64,000 bases of DNA, from contig CAIQGE010000030.1 in NCBI GenBank assembly GCA_903871335.1, positions 124,001 through 188,000 on the forward strand, given 5' to 3'. Position 1 is the first letter of the stretch, and every line of letters begins with the position of its first letter. A program made the position numbers and the translations under genes. The notes beneath the pieces are model-generated. The model saw nothing but the letters and a program-made list of their open reading frames with translations, made no database searches and was not told the DNA's origin. Shown piece by piece: positions 8,882 to 17,268 of the stretch. Origin of the DNA: an uncultured Actinomycetes bacterium (GTDB taxonomy: Bacteria; Actinomycetota; Acidimicrobiia; Acidimicrobiales; RAAP-2).

Positions 8882-10306
8882 CTACCGCAGCGCACTGGTA
8901 GAGCCGCCGGGTCCACCGATGCCGTTTGGCGGTCCGTAGTTCCCCGAACCTCCCGGCGGTGGCCCATAGTTACCCGTGCCGCCCGGAGGCGGACCATAGT
9001 TACCTGCGCCTCCCGGACCAATACGTCCGCCAGGACCACCTGATCCGCCGGGGCCACCCAGTCCGGAGTTCGCGGTGATCGAGTGGAAGACATAGAGCCC
9101 GTCGAGGCCCACTCCGGCGAGGAGCACGAGCGCGGCCCAGCGTGGCAACTGTTGGAGACACCACGCACCGAGCAACGCGATGAGGCCGAGCGCCGGGAGA
9201 TAAAAGCGAATGACGTGAATGGAATTTCCTTGTTGGTTGACCGTCCACGAATAGCAGGCGTAGAGACCCCAGATACCCGCCCAGGCGAGCCCGACGAACG
9301 TGGCGACCATCACATCAACCCGCACCCTCTGGAGGTCGCTTCCGTGTCGCAGTTCACGACGGGCCCGCCACGCTCGGCTCGTGAGCCACACCAGGGTCAC
9401 CAGAGCGAGCAGCGTCATTGGCATGGCCTGCAGCAGGCTGGACGGCATGCCGGTGAGATTGGGCCAGAACGAACTCAGGGAAAAGGTGATCTCGCCCGCG
9501 CTGTAGCCGGTGGAAAACGCTCCGCCGTAAAAGTAGGTGTTGAACCACATGTCACCAGCGAGCAGGAGGATCGTCAGCCCACCCCACCACGCGTACGTCA
9601 GGCGACGAAGTCCCGTCCAACGGGCGGTCGCCACGATGGCGAGAACGGCCACCGCTAGAGCCACCACGTCGGTGTACCGAATGAACATCGCGGCGAAGAG
9701 AGCGACGAGCGCGAGAGCGCCCACCACCGTGCGGCGGCGAGACGACGCGTCGGTCGCGAGCAGTGTCCACAGCAGGAGACCCGCCCCAATGGCGACGAAG
9801 GACGCGTCGGTGAATGTCGGCATGGTTGAACGCCACGCGAAGGACATGGCAGCTCCCGACGTGCAGAACAAACCCGCGGCCCACGTTCCGCCCCACGCGC
9901 CGAGCCAACGACGCGCACCGAGAAAGAGGGCGACACTGGCGAGAGCTCCGTAGAACAACGGCGCGACGCGCAACATGTGCGCCATGTAGAACGGAACCGC
10001 GAAGAACGGGTACCCGGGATTCTTCTCGGAGAACCAGTGACCGTTCGCGAGGTGGTCCCACTGCAGAATGCTGCCCAATTGGTGCGACAACGAAAGATAC
10101 TGCGCATTGGTGAGAACCAGATGTCCCTGACTCAACGCCACGATGGAAGCCCGATAAGCAAAATCATCGGGTTCGAGCATCGAGGCGGACTTGGTGAGAA
10201 CCGCGAGGCACAGAAAAAGGAATGCCCCTACTGCCACGATCACCTCGGCGGGTCGCAGGGAGGGTTGAGATGTCCGGTCCGTGGAGGATCGTGTCAGTAG
10301 GGGCAT
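8882..10306 (-). CDS. Polytopic membrane protein, GT-C-like, with Gly/Pro-rich tail
   Basis: This 474-residue protein has about ten hydrophobic segments. Its early luminal loop contains WDHLANGHWFSEKNPGYPFF, reminiscent of the first loop of GT-C (ArnT/PMT-like) glycosyltransferases that use lipid-linked sugars; this resemblance is weak and no catalytic assignment is made. The last 60 residues, after the final membrane segment, switch abruptly to Gly/Pro-rich repeats of the type GNYGPPPGG. The start ATG at 10306 is the first in frame. It converges on the CVAVG-repeat gene. Confidence 0.7.
   Translation of the reverse strand: MPLLTRSSTDRTSQPSLRPAEVIVAVGAFLFLCLAVLTKSASMLEPDDFAYRASIVALSQGHLVLTNAQYLSLSHQLGSILQWDHLANGHWFSEKNPGYPFFAVPFYMAHMLRVAPLFYGALASVALFLGARRWLGAWGGTWAAGLFCTSGAAMSFAWRSTMPTFTDASFVAIGAGLLLWTLLATDASSRRRTVVGALALVALFAAMFIRYTDVVALAVAVLAIVATARWTGLRRLTYAWWGGLTILLLAGDMWFNTYFYGGAFSTGYSAGEITFSLSSFWPNLTGMPSSLLQAMPMTLLALVTLVWLTSRAWRARRELRHGSDLQRVRVDVMVATFVGLAWAGIWGLYACYSWTVNQQGNSIHVIRFYLPALGLIALLGAWCLQQLPRWAALVLLAGVGLDGLYVFHSITANSGLGGPGGSGGPGGRIGPGGAGNYGPPPGGTGNYGPPPGGSGNYGPPNGIGGPGGSTSALR
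8885..9056 (-). repeat. Tandem repeats encoding a GNYGPPPGG tail
   Basis: Within the 3' end of the membrane-protein gene, near-identical units of about 30 bases encode GNYGPPPGGT, GNYGPPPGGS and GNYGPPNGIG, flanked by GGPGGSGGPGG stretches. Such in-frame repeats can change in number by slippage without breaking the gene. Confidence 0.65.
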
Positions 10307-10427
10307 CTGCGCATGGTACGGCGGCTCCCTAAGGGAACCCGAGGCTCATCGTAAGAAAGATTTCAGAAAGGCCGGTTGCTCTCCCCTAGAATGAATCGTC
10401 CGTTCTACCGTTGAATTGAGAAGAGCC

Positions 10428-10916
10428 ATGGTCACCGTCAACATCATCGTGGAAGTGCCGCGAGGCAGTCAGAACAAGTACGAGTTCGATCACGAGACGG
10501 GAACCATCAAGTTGGACCGACACCTCGTGGTGGCTATGGGTTACCCCGGTGAGTACGGTTTCGTGCCGGACACGTTGGCTGGTGACGGTGACCCGCTCGA
10601 CGTCGTCGTGCTCACGGAATACCCCACATTCCCCGGGTGCGAGATTGAAGTCAAACTGCTCGGCATGTGCATCATGACCGACGAAAATGGCGAGGACGCC
10701 AAGCTGATTGCGGTGCCGACCTACGACCGTCGTTGGAAGGATATGAACGACATCGACGACGTGCCGAAGGACATCCTCGACCGAATTCACCACTTCTTTT
10801 CGACCTACAAGGACCTCGACCCCAACAAGTGGTCAAAGGTCGAGCACTACGTCGGTCGTGAGGCCGCCGAGGCCGAACTGGTCGCGTCGCGCGAGCGCTT
10901 TACCGCCACGCACTAG
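10428..10916 (+). CDS. ppa: Inorganic pyrophosphatase (family I)
   Basis: A 162-residue cytoplasmic enzyme that hydrolyses pyrophosphate to two phosphates with Mg2+, pulling biosynthetic reactions forward. The family signature DGDPLDV (acidic metal ligands) is present, with conserved EVPRGSQNKYEFD near the N-terminus and YKDLDPNKWSKV toward the C-terminus. Length is typical of soluble bacterial PPases. The ATG at 10428 gives the canonical N-terminus MVTVNIIVEVP; an in-frame TTG four codons earlier is less likely. It overlaps the stop of the convergent FAH gene by four bases (CTAG). Confidence 0.96.
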   Translation: MVTVNIIVEVPRGSQNKYEFDHETGTIKLDRHLVVAMGYPGEYGFVPDTLAGDGDPLDVVVLTEYPTFPGCEIEVKLLGMCIMTDENGEDAKLIAVPTYDRRWKDMNDIDDVPKDILDRIHHFFSTYKDLDPNKWSKVEHYVGREAAEAELVASRERFTATH

Positions 10917-11776
10917 GCCGACACGTCGAGTGGAGCCTGACCGGCCACACACTCATTACGCAGCGAACCAATAACGTCCGCGCGCGACGTCAACACCGAA
11001 CCCGGGCGGAGGAACGTTCCCCGGGCGGCACCGACACCGGCGGGCGTCCCGGTGAAGATCAGGTCTCCCGGGTACAGCGTCACGATCGACGATAGATACG
11101 CCACGAGCGTTGGAATGTCGAAGATCATCTGTGCGCTCGACGCCGATTGCATGGTCGAACCGTCGACGTCGCAGTCGAGCCCAATGTCGAGCAGGTCCGG
11201 AAAACTGTCCAGAGAGACGAGTGCGGGGCCGGTCGGTCCGTAGTTCTCGAATGACTTGCCCAGATTGAACTGCGGAGGAACTCCGGCGCGCTGCACGGTG
11301 CGGTCCGAAATGTCCTGACCGAGCGTGAGTCCGGCCAGGTAGTCCCAGGCAGACTCCCGGCTCACGTGGCGAGCGGTCTGGCCCACGACGGCCACCAACT
11401 CAACCTCCCAATCGACCGTCTCGCCCGACAGCGGAATACTCGCCGTGGGCCCGGCGATGCAGCTGGGGTACTTCGTGAAGGTGAGGGGTGCCGGAGGCAG
11501 CTGCGCACCCGTTTCCTGCGCGTGATCGCGATAGTTCAGTCCAATACCGAACACCTGACGCGGGACGGGCACCGGAGGGCCCAGGGTGACGTCGGCGAGA
11601 GAACCCGTCGGGGTCGCGTCACCGCATCGCGTCGACCACTCGTGCAGTTCGTCGTGGTGCGCCACGGCGTACATCGGGTCGCCCCACTGGGGCTCTGCGG
11701 ACAATGTCGCGAGATCGAAGTACTGCCCTTCGTATTCGAGTGCGGCCTTCCCCGCCACCGTGATCAACCGGTACAT
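10913..11776 (-). CDS. Fumarylacetoacetate hydrolase family protein
   Basis: A 287-residue FAH-superfamily protein. The C-terminal domain shows GLNYRDHAQE, PLTFTKYPSCIAGP, DWEVELVAVVG (acidic metal ligands), GLTLGQDISDR and GDLIFTGTPAGVG, matching acylpyruvase/2-keto-acid hydratase-type members. Such enzymes use a divalent metal to cleave C-C bonds in or decarboxylate beta-dicarbonyl compounds, typically in aromatic degradation. The exact substrate is unknown. ATG at 11776 is preceded by GAGGGAGGA, fixing the start. The gene stands alone and converges on ppa. Confidence 0.88.
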   Translation of the reverse strand: MYRLITVAGKAALEYEGQYFDLATLSAEPQWGDPMYAVAHHDELHEWSTRCGDATPTGSLADVTLGPPVPVPRQVFGIGLNYRDHAQETGAQLPPAPLTFTKYPSCIAGPTASIPLSGETVDWEVELVAVVGQTARHVSRESAWDYLAGLTLGQDISDRTVQRAGVPPQFNLGKSFENYGPTGPALVSLDSFPDLLDIGLDCDVDGSTMQSASSAQMIFDIPTLVAYLSSIVTLYPGDLIFTGTPAGVGAARGTFLRPGSVLTSRADVIGSLRNECVAGQAPLDVSA

Positions 11777-11928
11777 ACATTCCTCCCTCACTGACGACAC
11801 TTACAGGACCCAGCGCGAACTGGCGCCACCGAAATGGTCCCTTGCTCAGAGGGTAATTCGCGAGGGCGAATCATTCTTAGGAAGTCCTCATCTTTCTTTC
11901 AACGACTCCTTGAAGAGCGTGCGTACTT

Positions 11929-11970
11929 TGACACTTGTCGCTACGAGAACATCCGTAGCAACAAGTGTCA
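11929..11970 (+). promoter_or_regulatory. 17-bp hairpin upstream of a small membrane-protein gene
   Basis: TGACACTTGTCGCTACG (11929-11945) and CGTAGCAACAAGTGTCA (11954-11970) pair over 17 positions with one mismatch and an 8-base loop. The right arm ends 33 bases before the GTG start of the small gene at 12004. There is no T-run after it, so it is not a classical terminator; it could be a leader element, an operator or an RNA processing site. A TTGACA hexamer overlaps the left arm. Confidence 0.6.
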
Positions 11971-12003
11971 GATGACCCCAAGGGTCCGAACGAAAGGAAC
12001 GCC

Positions 12004-12189
12004 GTGATTGTCGCCATTGTCTTCAAGTCACTTCTCGTCGCCGCCGCCCTGTTGGTGGCTCTGTCCCCCGTGCTCGTGGGTCTGACCCTCGACCACCTGC
12101 ACCACGGACGTCGTCGCACGCCCCACTACAGCGCCAAGGCCACGACCCCCACGGTCAGTGATCGCAACGCCGAATTGGTCAGCGTGTAA
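12004..12189 (+). CDS. Small single-span membrane protein
   Basis: A 61-residue product beginning MIVAIVFKSLLVAAALLVALSP, one clear membrane helix, then DHLHHGRRRTPHY and a polar tail. The GTG start at 12004 was chosen because GAAAGGA lies 5 bases before it. An upstream in-frame GTG (11965) would sit inside the hairpin. The gene is isolated, with strong hairpins on both sides, which supports its being a discrete transcription unit. No family was recognised. Confidence 0.5.
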   Translation: MIVAIVFKSLLVAAALLVALSPVLVGLTLDHLHHGRRRTPHYSAKATTPTVSDRNAELVSV

Positions 12190-12191
12190 TC

Positions 12192-12233
12192 CACAGACCT
12201 TGCCCGGTGCGCCGGCACCGGGCAAGGTCTGTG
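12192..12233 (+). terminator. Perfect 19-bp hairpin terminator
   Basis: CACAGACCTTGCCCGGTGC (12192-12210) pairs perfectly with 12215-12233 around a 4-base loop. It begins 3 bases after the small gene's stop. There is no T-run, so it resembles the tail-less terminators common in actinobacteria. Confidence 0.75.
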
Positions 12234-12252
12234 CGCAGTACGGTGGCGACTA

Positions 12253-13323
12253 ATGCGCCTCTCAAATGCCCCCCTCCGTGTCATCGCACTCGTGTGCACG
12301 ACACTGCTGTTCGTGCTTCCTACCAGTGCCGCGACCGCTTCGGTGGTCGCGGCACTTCCCCGTGCAGCCACATTGTGCGCCCATCTGCCCGGTAACGCGC
12401 CCTCGGTGCCCTTTGCGCCTTACGTCGACGTGACATTGCACCCGACCCCCGACCTCGCTTCCCTGTCGTGTGGTTCCGGAGTGCGCACCTACTCCTTCGC
12501 CTTCATTACCGCGGCATCATCTCCCACGTCGTGCACTCCCGCGCTCGTGGGATCGACGTACAAGAACTCCTTCCTCCACAGCTCCATCGCGAATCTGGAA
12601 CAACGTCACGGCGCCGTGATCATCTCCTTCGGGGGAGCAGCCGGACAAGAACTCGCCCTGACGTGCCACTCGGTGACACAACTCGCTCAGGCCTACCAGG
12701 CGGTCCTCGATTACTACGGTGCGCACAGCGCCGACTTTGACGTCGAAGGAACGGCAGTGACCAACACGGCGGCGAATGCGCGACGCGCGCAGGCCATTGT
12801 GCAGTTGCAGAAGACCGCCACCGCGCGGCACGTCCCCTTGAGCATTTCGTTCACACTGGAGGTCGAGCCCCAGGGACTTCCGGGTGACGACGTCACGCTG
12901 CTCCGCTCAGCGGTGGCCGCGGGCGTATCCATCTCGGTGGTCAACGTGATGACGATGGACTTCGGCGACAGCCCCGCACCACACCCGGCCGGGAAAATGG
13001 CCCATTACGCCGAAGCCGCGGTGAACGCCACGGCGACACAACTCCACACGCTCTACCCGTCAGACACCACGGCATCGCTACTGCACCGCATTGGAGTGAC
13101 GCCGATGATTGGCCAAAATGATCAATCTGACGAGGTCTTCACCGTGGCCGACGCGACCACGCTTGCGACGTGGGTGCAGCAGCACGCTCTCGGCCGCCTC
13201 ACGATGTGGTCACTCGATCGTGATCGCGCGTGCGCAAACGGCGTGAACCACGTCGCGACCGACACGTGTAGCGGCATTTCTCAGAGCGCGGGCGCCTTCA
13301 CCCACATCTTCAATCGCGCGTGA
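12253..13323 (+). CDS. Secreted GH18 chitinase-like protein
   Basis: A 356-residue protein with a signal peptide (cleavage near TSAATAS). It has the two diagnostic GH18 features: SFGG (SxGG strand motif) at about residue 118 and ADFDVEG, matching DxxDxDxE, in which the last Glu is the catalytic acid. VNVMTMDFGD then matches the third-strand region. The layout resembles actinobacterial chitinase-like catalytic domains without a separate binding domain. It should act outside the cell on beta-1,4-linked N-acetylglucosamine polymers, though GH18 also includes non-catalytic binders. It overlaps the convergent P450 gene by 14 bases. Confidence 0.78.
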   Translation: MRLSNAPLRVIALVCTTLLFVLPTSAATASVVAALPRAATLCAHLPGNAPSVPFAPYVDVTLHPTPDLASLSCGSGVRTYSFAFITAASSPTSCTPALVGSTYKNSFLHSSIANLEQRHGAVIISFGGAAGQELALTCHSVTQLAQAYQAVLDYYGAHSADFDVEGTAVTNTAANARRAQAIVQLQKTATARHVPLSISFTLEVEPQGLPGDDVTLLRSAVAAGVSISVVNVMTMDFGDSPAPHPAGKMAHYAEAAVNATATQLHTLYPSDTTASLLHRIGVTPMIGQNDQSDEVFTVADATTLATWVQQHALGRLTMWSLDRDRACANGVNHVATDTCSGISQSAGAFTHIFNRA

Positions 13324-14533
13324 ACTGGCCCGGAAAAACGACGGGCACCTGGCGCGGACCGCGTACCTGACCACCCGCCCACGTCACGGCGTCGGGGTCC
13401 GCTACACGGAAAGTGGGGATGCGCTGCAGCCAGGTCTCGACCGCCACGGTGAGTTCCATGCGCGCGAGGTTGGATCCAGCGCACCGGTGAATACCTGAGC
13501 CGAAGGCGACGTGCCGATTCTTCTCGCGATCAATGATCACCTCATCGGCTCGTTCGAACACCGCGGGATCCCGATTCGCCGCCGGGAAGTTCATCAGGAC
13601 CTTGTCGTCCTTCTTCATCGGACATCCCTGGAATTCGACGTCCTCGGTCACGAGGCGGGCCATCGTCACCGGGGCGTACGCGCGAAGAAACTCCTCAATC
13701 GCGATCGGCATGAGTTCCGGCTCGGCCACGAGGCGGGCCGTGTCCTCGGGGTGCGTGGCGAGGTGCCACAGCGTGGACCCGATCGCTGACCACGTCGTGT
13801 CGATGCCCGCGATCATGACGAGAGAGCAGATGCCGAGGATTAGTCCCTCATCGAGAGGTGCGCCGTCGTGCTCACCGTGAACGAGTGAGCTGATGAGGTC
13901 GTCCTGGGGGTCCTCGCGACGGCGAGCGATCTCTTCGGTCAAGTACTGAAAGATCCCCCGGGCGCCCGCTGCGCGGCGTTCCTGATCATCCGCGAACTCC
14001 AGGACATCGCGCACCCAGCCGGTAAAGGTGTCCGAGAGAGTGTCAGGAACCCCGAGCGTGCGCGCAATGACCCGCACCGGAATTTGCTGCGCGTAGCCTT
14101 CGGCGGCGTCCGCCCTTCCGTCTTCGATGAAGCCGTCGATGAGTCGGTGACACAACTCACGCGTCATAGCTTCGTAGGACTCCACGCGTTTGTGTGAGAA
14201 CCACGGCAGGAGGAGACGACGAGTCCAGGTGTGCAAGGGCGGGTCGGAAGAAATCGGTGGCAGACCGTAAGGAAGGATCGGCGCACCCGCCCCGTTCGGT
14301 GCCTCCTCGGGCCGAATCACCGAGATTTGCAACGAACTAAAGGCGTCGATGTCGTGGGCCGCGGCGGTGACGTCCTCGTAGGTCGTGAGCAGCCAGGCAC
14401 CGCGACGACGTTCGGTGTGGGCGACGGGGCACGTCTCGCGCAGGGTGTCCCAGATCGGAAAGGGATCATTGACGTACTGCGGATCCATCACGTCGAAATC
14501 GGTTTCCCAACTCGCAACTGGCGTGCGTTCCAT
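13310..14533 (-). CDS. Cytochrome P450 (first copy)
   Basis: A 407-residue soluble bacterial P450. The heme-binding loop FGSGIHRCAGSNLAR has the thiolate Cys at about residue 351. The I-helix reads IAGIDTTWS (oxygen-activating acidic-Thr pair), and EFLRAYAP lies at the K-helix ExxR region. It inserts one oxygen atom into an organic substrate using electrons from ferredoxin; no ferredoxin or reductase gene is adjacent. MDPQYVNDPFPIWDTLRE is a typical N-terminus. The substrate cannot be deduced. The gene converges on the GH18-like gene. Confidence 0.94.
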   Translation of the reverse strand: MERTPVASWETDFDVMDPQYVNDPFPIWDTLRETCPVAHTERRRGAWLLTTYEDVTAAAHDIDAFSSLQISVIRPEEAPNGAGAPILPYGLPPISSDPPLHTWTRRLLLPWFSHKRVESYEAMTRELCHRLIDGFIEDGRADAAEGYAQQIPVRVIARTLGVPDTLSDTFTGWVRDVLEFADDQERRAAGARGIFQYLTEEIARRREDPQDDLISSLVHGEHDGAPLDEGLILGICSLVMIAGIDTTWSAIGSTLWHLATHPEDTARLVAEPELMPIAIEEFLRAYAPVTMARLVTEDVEFQGCPMKKDDKVLMNFPAANRDPAVFERADEVIIDREKNRHVAFGSGIHRCAGSNLARMELTVAVETWLQRIPTFRVADPDAVTWAGGQVRGPRQVPVVFPGQFTRD

Positions 14534-14594
14534 TTAGCGACCCCCCGGCTTGAACTAAAGCGTGATCTTTACAGTTGCCACGCCGCGGAGGCAA

Positions 14595-15365
14595 CTACTT
14601 GCCCGCGGTGAGTTGGTCCCGACGGGCGACGACCGCTACCAGGATCACAATGGCCACGCCGGACACGATCGCAACAATCCCCGTGCCAATAGCGATGCCG
14701 CCACGGTGGTGCGAGACACCGAGATAGTCCGCGAAAGAGGCGCCGAGTGGTCGCGTCATGACGTAAGCGAACCAGAACGCCACGACCTCGTTGAGCCCGA
14801 GATAGAAAAATCCGATCCCCGGAAGTATGAAGAGGGCGAGGAAGAGGAACCCCGAGGCGAGAAAACCCATGTGGAGGGTGTTGGCGGTGAAGTCACCAGC
14901 CGCGGTGCCGAGAGCGAAGGTCGCGATGACCGTCGCCCAGTAGAAGATTTCTCGACGAGTCGTGTAAATGGAATGGATGGACAAGGTGCCCTCCACTCGG
15001 TACCAGAGAAAGAACGTGATGGCGAGCAAGGTGAGGTACCCCAACGTCGTCACGGTGTAGGAAAGTCCCACTTTCACGTGAAGCCCGTCGGCGAGCATCG
15101 TGCCCGTCACCGCCACCGACGTCACCGCGAACCAGTAGCGCCACGCGTTGTAACTCGGCGATCGCAATTGGATTGCCAGGGCCACGACCAACAGCACGAC
15201 GCCGAAGGGCGCCACCGTGAGTGGTGAGAACCGGTGAGCCAGATAGTCCGACGTCGCCTCGCCCATGCCGGTGGAGATGATCTTGATGACCCAGAACAGA
15301 ACGGTGATCTCGGGCACCTTGGCGAGCGCGTGACGTACGCGGTCGCCGGTCACGGAATCACTCAC
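14595..15365 (-). CDS. DUF347 repeat membrane protein (COG4705 type)
   Basis: A 256-residue integral membrane protein with about eight membrane helices. It shows the repeated motif of DUF347 proteins: KVPEITVLFWVIKIISTGMGE-like at the N-terminus, REIFYWATVIATFALGTAAGD in the middle and LNEVVAFWFAYVMTRPLGAS near the C-terminus, each combining an aromatic helix with a Gly-Glu/Asp pair. The family is known as uncharacterised membrane-anchored proteins. No signal for its substrate is visible. It is 61 bases downstream of the P450 start on the same strand; the transporter at 15445 is divergent. Confidence 0.78.
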   Translation of the reverse strand: MSDSVTGDRVRHALAKVPEITVLFWVIKIISTGMGEATSDYLAHRFSPLTVAPFGVVLLVVALAIQLRSPSYNAWRYWFAVTSVAVTGTMLADGLHVKVGLSYTVTTLGYLTLLAITFFLWYRVEGTLSIHSIYTTRREIFYWATVIATFALGTAAGDFTANTLHMGFLASGFLFLALFILPGIGFFYLGLNEVVAFWFAYVMTRPLGASFADYLGVSHHRGGIAIGTGIVAIVSGVAIVILVAVVARRDQLTAGK

Positions 15366-15444
15366 GTTCGCTCCTCGGTGGTCACCGTCGGAATTCTACG
15401 AGCGGAGACGAAGGTGATCGACGGCTTCTTCGTAGGCTGGGCCG

Positions 15445-16371
15445 ATGGTGTACCTGCTCGCCTTCGTGGCGGCTCTCGTGAACGCCCTCGCCTCGATCAT
15501 GCAACGTCTTGGTGTCGAGGACGCCCCGAAGGACAGCGCGCTGTCCACCAAGCTCATCTCCCACATGTTCACCCGCGTGATCTGGCTCGGGGGATTTGTC
15601 TTCATGGGCGTGGGATTTATCGCGCAGGCCACCGCTCTGCACGCCGGCAGCTTGACGGTCGTGCAGCCCATCTTGGTGAGCGAACTTGTGATCACGGTCC
15701 TCGTGATGTGGTTGTGGTTCGCGATGAATCTGCGACCCATCGACGCCCTTGCGACCTTGGTCACGACCGGGGGATTGGCTGGATTTCTCGCCATCGCTGC
15801 TCCGAGCACCGGTTCGCACGCTCCGTCGCACGTTGAATGGATCGCCACCACGGCCGCCGTGGTGGCGGTGGCGATCATCTTCGTCATCGCGGCGCGTCGA
15901 GGTCCCACCTGGTGGCGAGCATTGTCGCTCGGTGCGGCGGCGTCGGTGGGCTTCGCGTTGACGGCCGCCCTGACCAAGACGGCGACGGACGCCCTCGCGC
16001 ACGGACTCGGGAGTCTGTTGACCTCTCCCGCCACCTACGGGCTCACCGTCGCAGGTCTCGGCTCCTTCTTCCTCATGCAGAGCGCGTTTCAAGCCGGACC
16101 CTTCGCGGCGAGTCAGTCATCGCTTATTTTGATCAATCCCATCGTTTCGGTGATCCTCGGAATTGGCCTCTTCGGCGACACGCTGCGCCACACGCCGGTG
16201 GCCCTGGCGGGCGAGATCGCGACCTTCGCGGCCCTCATCGTGGGCGCGGTCTTTCTCGCCCGTTCCCCGCTCGTCGCCGGAGCTCATGATGAAAACGAGT
16301 ACTCCCTCGCTGGGCGCGGACAATTCGCCCGCTGGCGCGCTCGGCGTCGTGCGTCCTCACGCGACAAGTAA
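15445..16371 (+). CDS. DMT superfamily transporter
   Basis: A 308-residue membrane protein with nine or ten hydrophobic helices in two similar halves, the organisation of the drug/metabolite transporter (EamA/NIPA-like) superfamily. The N-terminus VYLLAFVAALVNALASIMQR and the segment AGSLTVVQPILVSELVITVL in the first half, and SSLILINPIVSVILGIGLFGD in the second, fit this assignment. The C-terminal tail is basic and cytoplasmic. The transported compound is unknown. The gene is divergent from the DUF347 protein. Confidence 0.8.
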   Translation: MVYLLAFVAALVNALASIMQRLGVEDAPKDSALSTKLISHMFTRVIWLGGFVFMGVGFIAQATALHAGSLTVVQPILVSELVITVLVMWLWFAMNLRPIDALATLVTTGGLAGFLAIAAPSTGSHAPSHVEWIATTAAVVAVAIIFVIAARRGPTWWRALSLGAAASVGFALTAALTKTATDALAHGLGSLLTSPATYGLTVAGLGSFFLMQSAFQAGPFAASQSSLILINPIVSVILGIGLFGDTLRHTPVALAGEIATFAALIVGAVFLARSPLVAGAHDENEYSLAGRGQFARWRARRRASSRDK

Positions 16372-16404
16372 CCGCAGCTCGAGTGAGCGCATTACGCGGC
16401 GGCC

Positions 16405-17181
16405 TTAGACCACGGGTGCTGTTCCCCCATGGCGCCCGGCCCCTTCGGCGAATCGACGAGCACCCGCCAAACTCTCGCCCGAGCGCAGGACCTCGATCCC
16501 GAGTTGCGTCTCGCGCACCAGCGCGTCGCCCAGAGGTTGATTCCATTGTTCGTACGCGCTTTGTCGATCCGAGCGCAAACAATTCTGCGGTAGCTGAGCC
16601 AACTCGGCCGCGAGTTCGAGGGCGCCGGCGAGAGCCCCGCCCGGTTCGGTTAGTCGGTTGACCAGACCGAACTGGAGCGCTTCGTCCCCCGAAACACCCC
16701 GACCCGTGAGAATCATGTCAAGGGCGCGCGACTGACCAATCAACCTCGGCAACCGGACGGTGCCGCCGTCGATCAGCGGGACGCCCCAGCGACGACAGAA
16801 CACACCGAAGATGGCGTCGCGGGCGGCCACCCGCAAGTCACACCAAATCGCGAGTTCCAGACCACCCGCCACGGCGTAACCCTCCACCGCGGCGATGACG
16901 GGCTTGGACAGCAGGTGTCGCGTCGGACCCATGGGACCGTGTCCCGTTAACTCCACGCGATTGGCGCGATCGCTGCCCATGGCCTTGAGGTCCGCTCCCG
17001 CACAAAAGACGCCGCTACTCCCAGTCAACACTGCCACGAGGAGGTCATCGTTGTCTTCGAATTGCTCGAAGGCTTCCACCAAAGCTTTCGCCGTGGGCTG
17101 ATCCACGGCGTTGCGTGCCTCGGGACGGTTCAGGGTGATCACGGCCGTGGTACCGACCTCGGTGTACTCAACTGCGCTCAC
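16405..17181 (-). CDS. Crotonase / enoyl-CoA hydratase family protein
   Basis: A 258-residue crotonase-fold protein. The oxyanion-hole segments GVFCAGADLKAM and GYAVAGGLELAIWCD are present, the second with one conserved Glu. The second catalytic Glu of true enoyl-CoA hydratases (in FGxPE) is absent: the sequence reads FGVFCRRWGVPLIDGG. It may therefore be an isomerase or another crotonase reaction rather than a hydratase. The GTG start is preceded by GAGGAGGA. It is on the same strand as, and 87 bases downstream of, the two CitE-like genes, so a common acyl-CoA pathway is plausible. Confidence 0.88.
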   Translation of the reverse strand: MSAVEYTEVGTTAVITLNRPEARNAVDQPTAKALVEAFEQFEDNDDLLVAVLTGSSGVFCAGADLKAMGSDRANRVELTGHGPMGPTRHLLSKPVIAAVEGYAVAGGLELAIWCDLRVAARDAIFGVFCRRWGVPLIDGGTVRLPRLIGQSRALDMILTGRGVSGDEALQFGLVNRLTEPGGALAGALELAAELAQLPQNCLRSDRQSAYEQWNQPLGDALVRETQLGIEVLRSGESLAGARRFAEGAGRHGGTAPVV

Positions 17182-17268
17182 GCGTCCTCCTCGAGAGAGT
17201 TCCTCCCTCTTTGTTAGCCCACCCGCGCGTGCGGGGACGTGGAGACTTGCGTGAGGTGAAGAAAAGTC

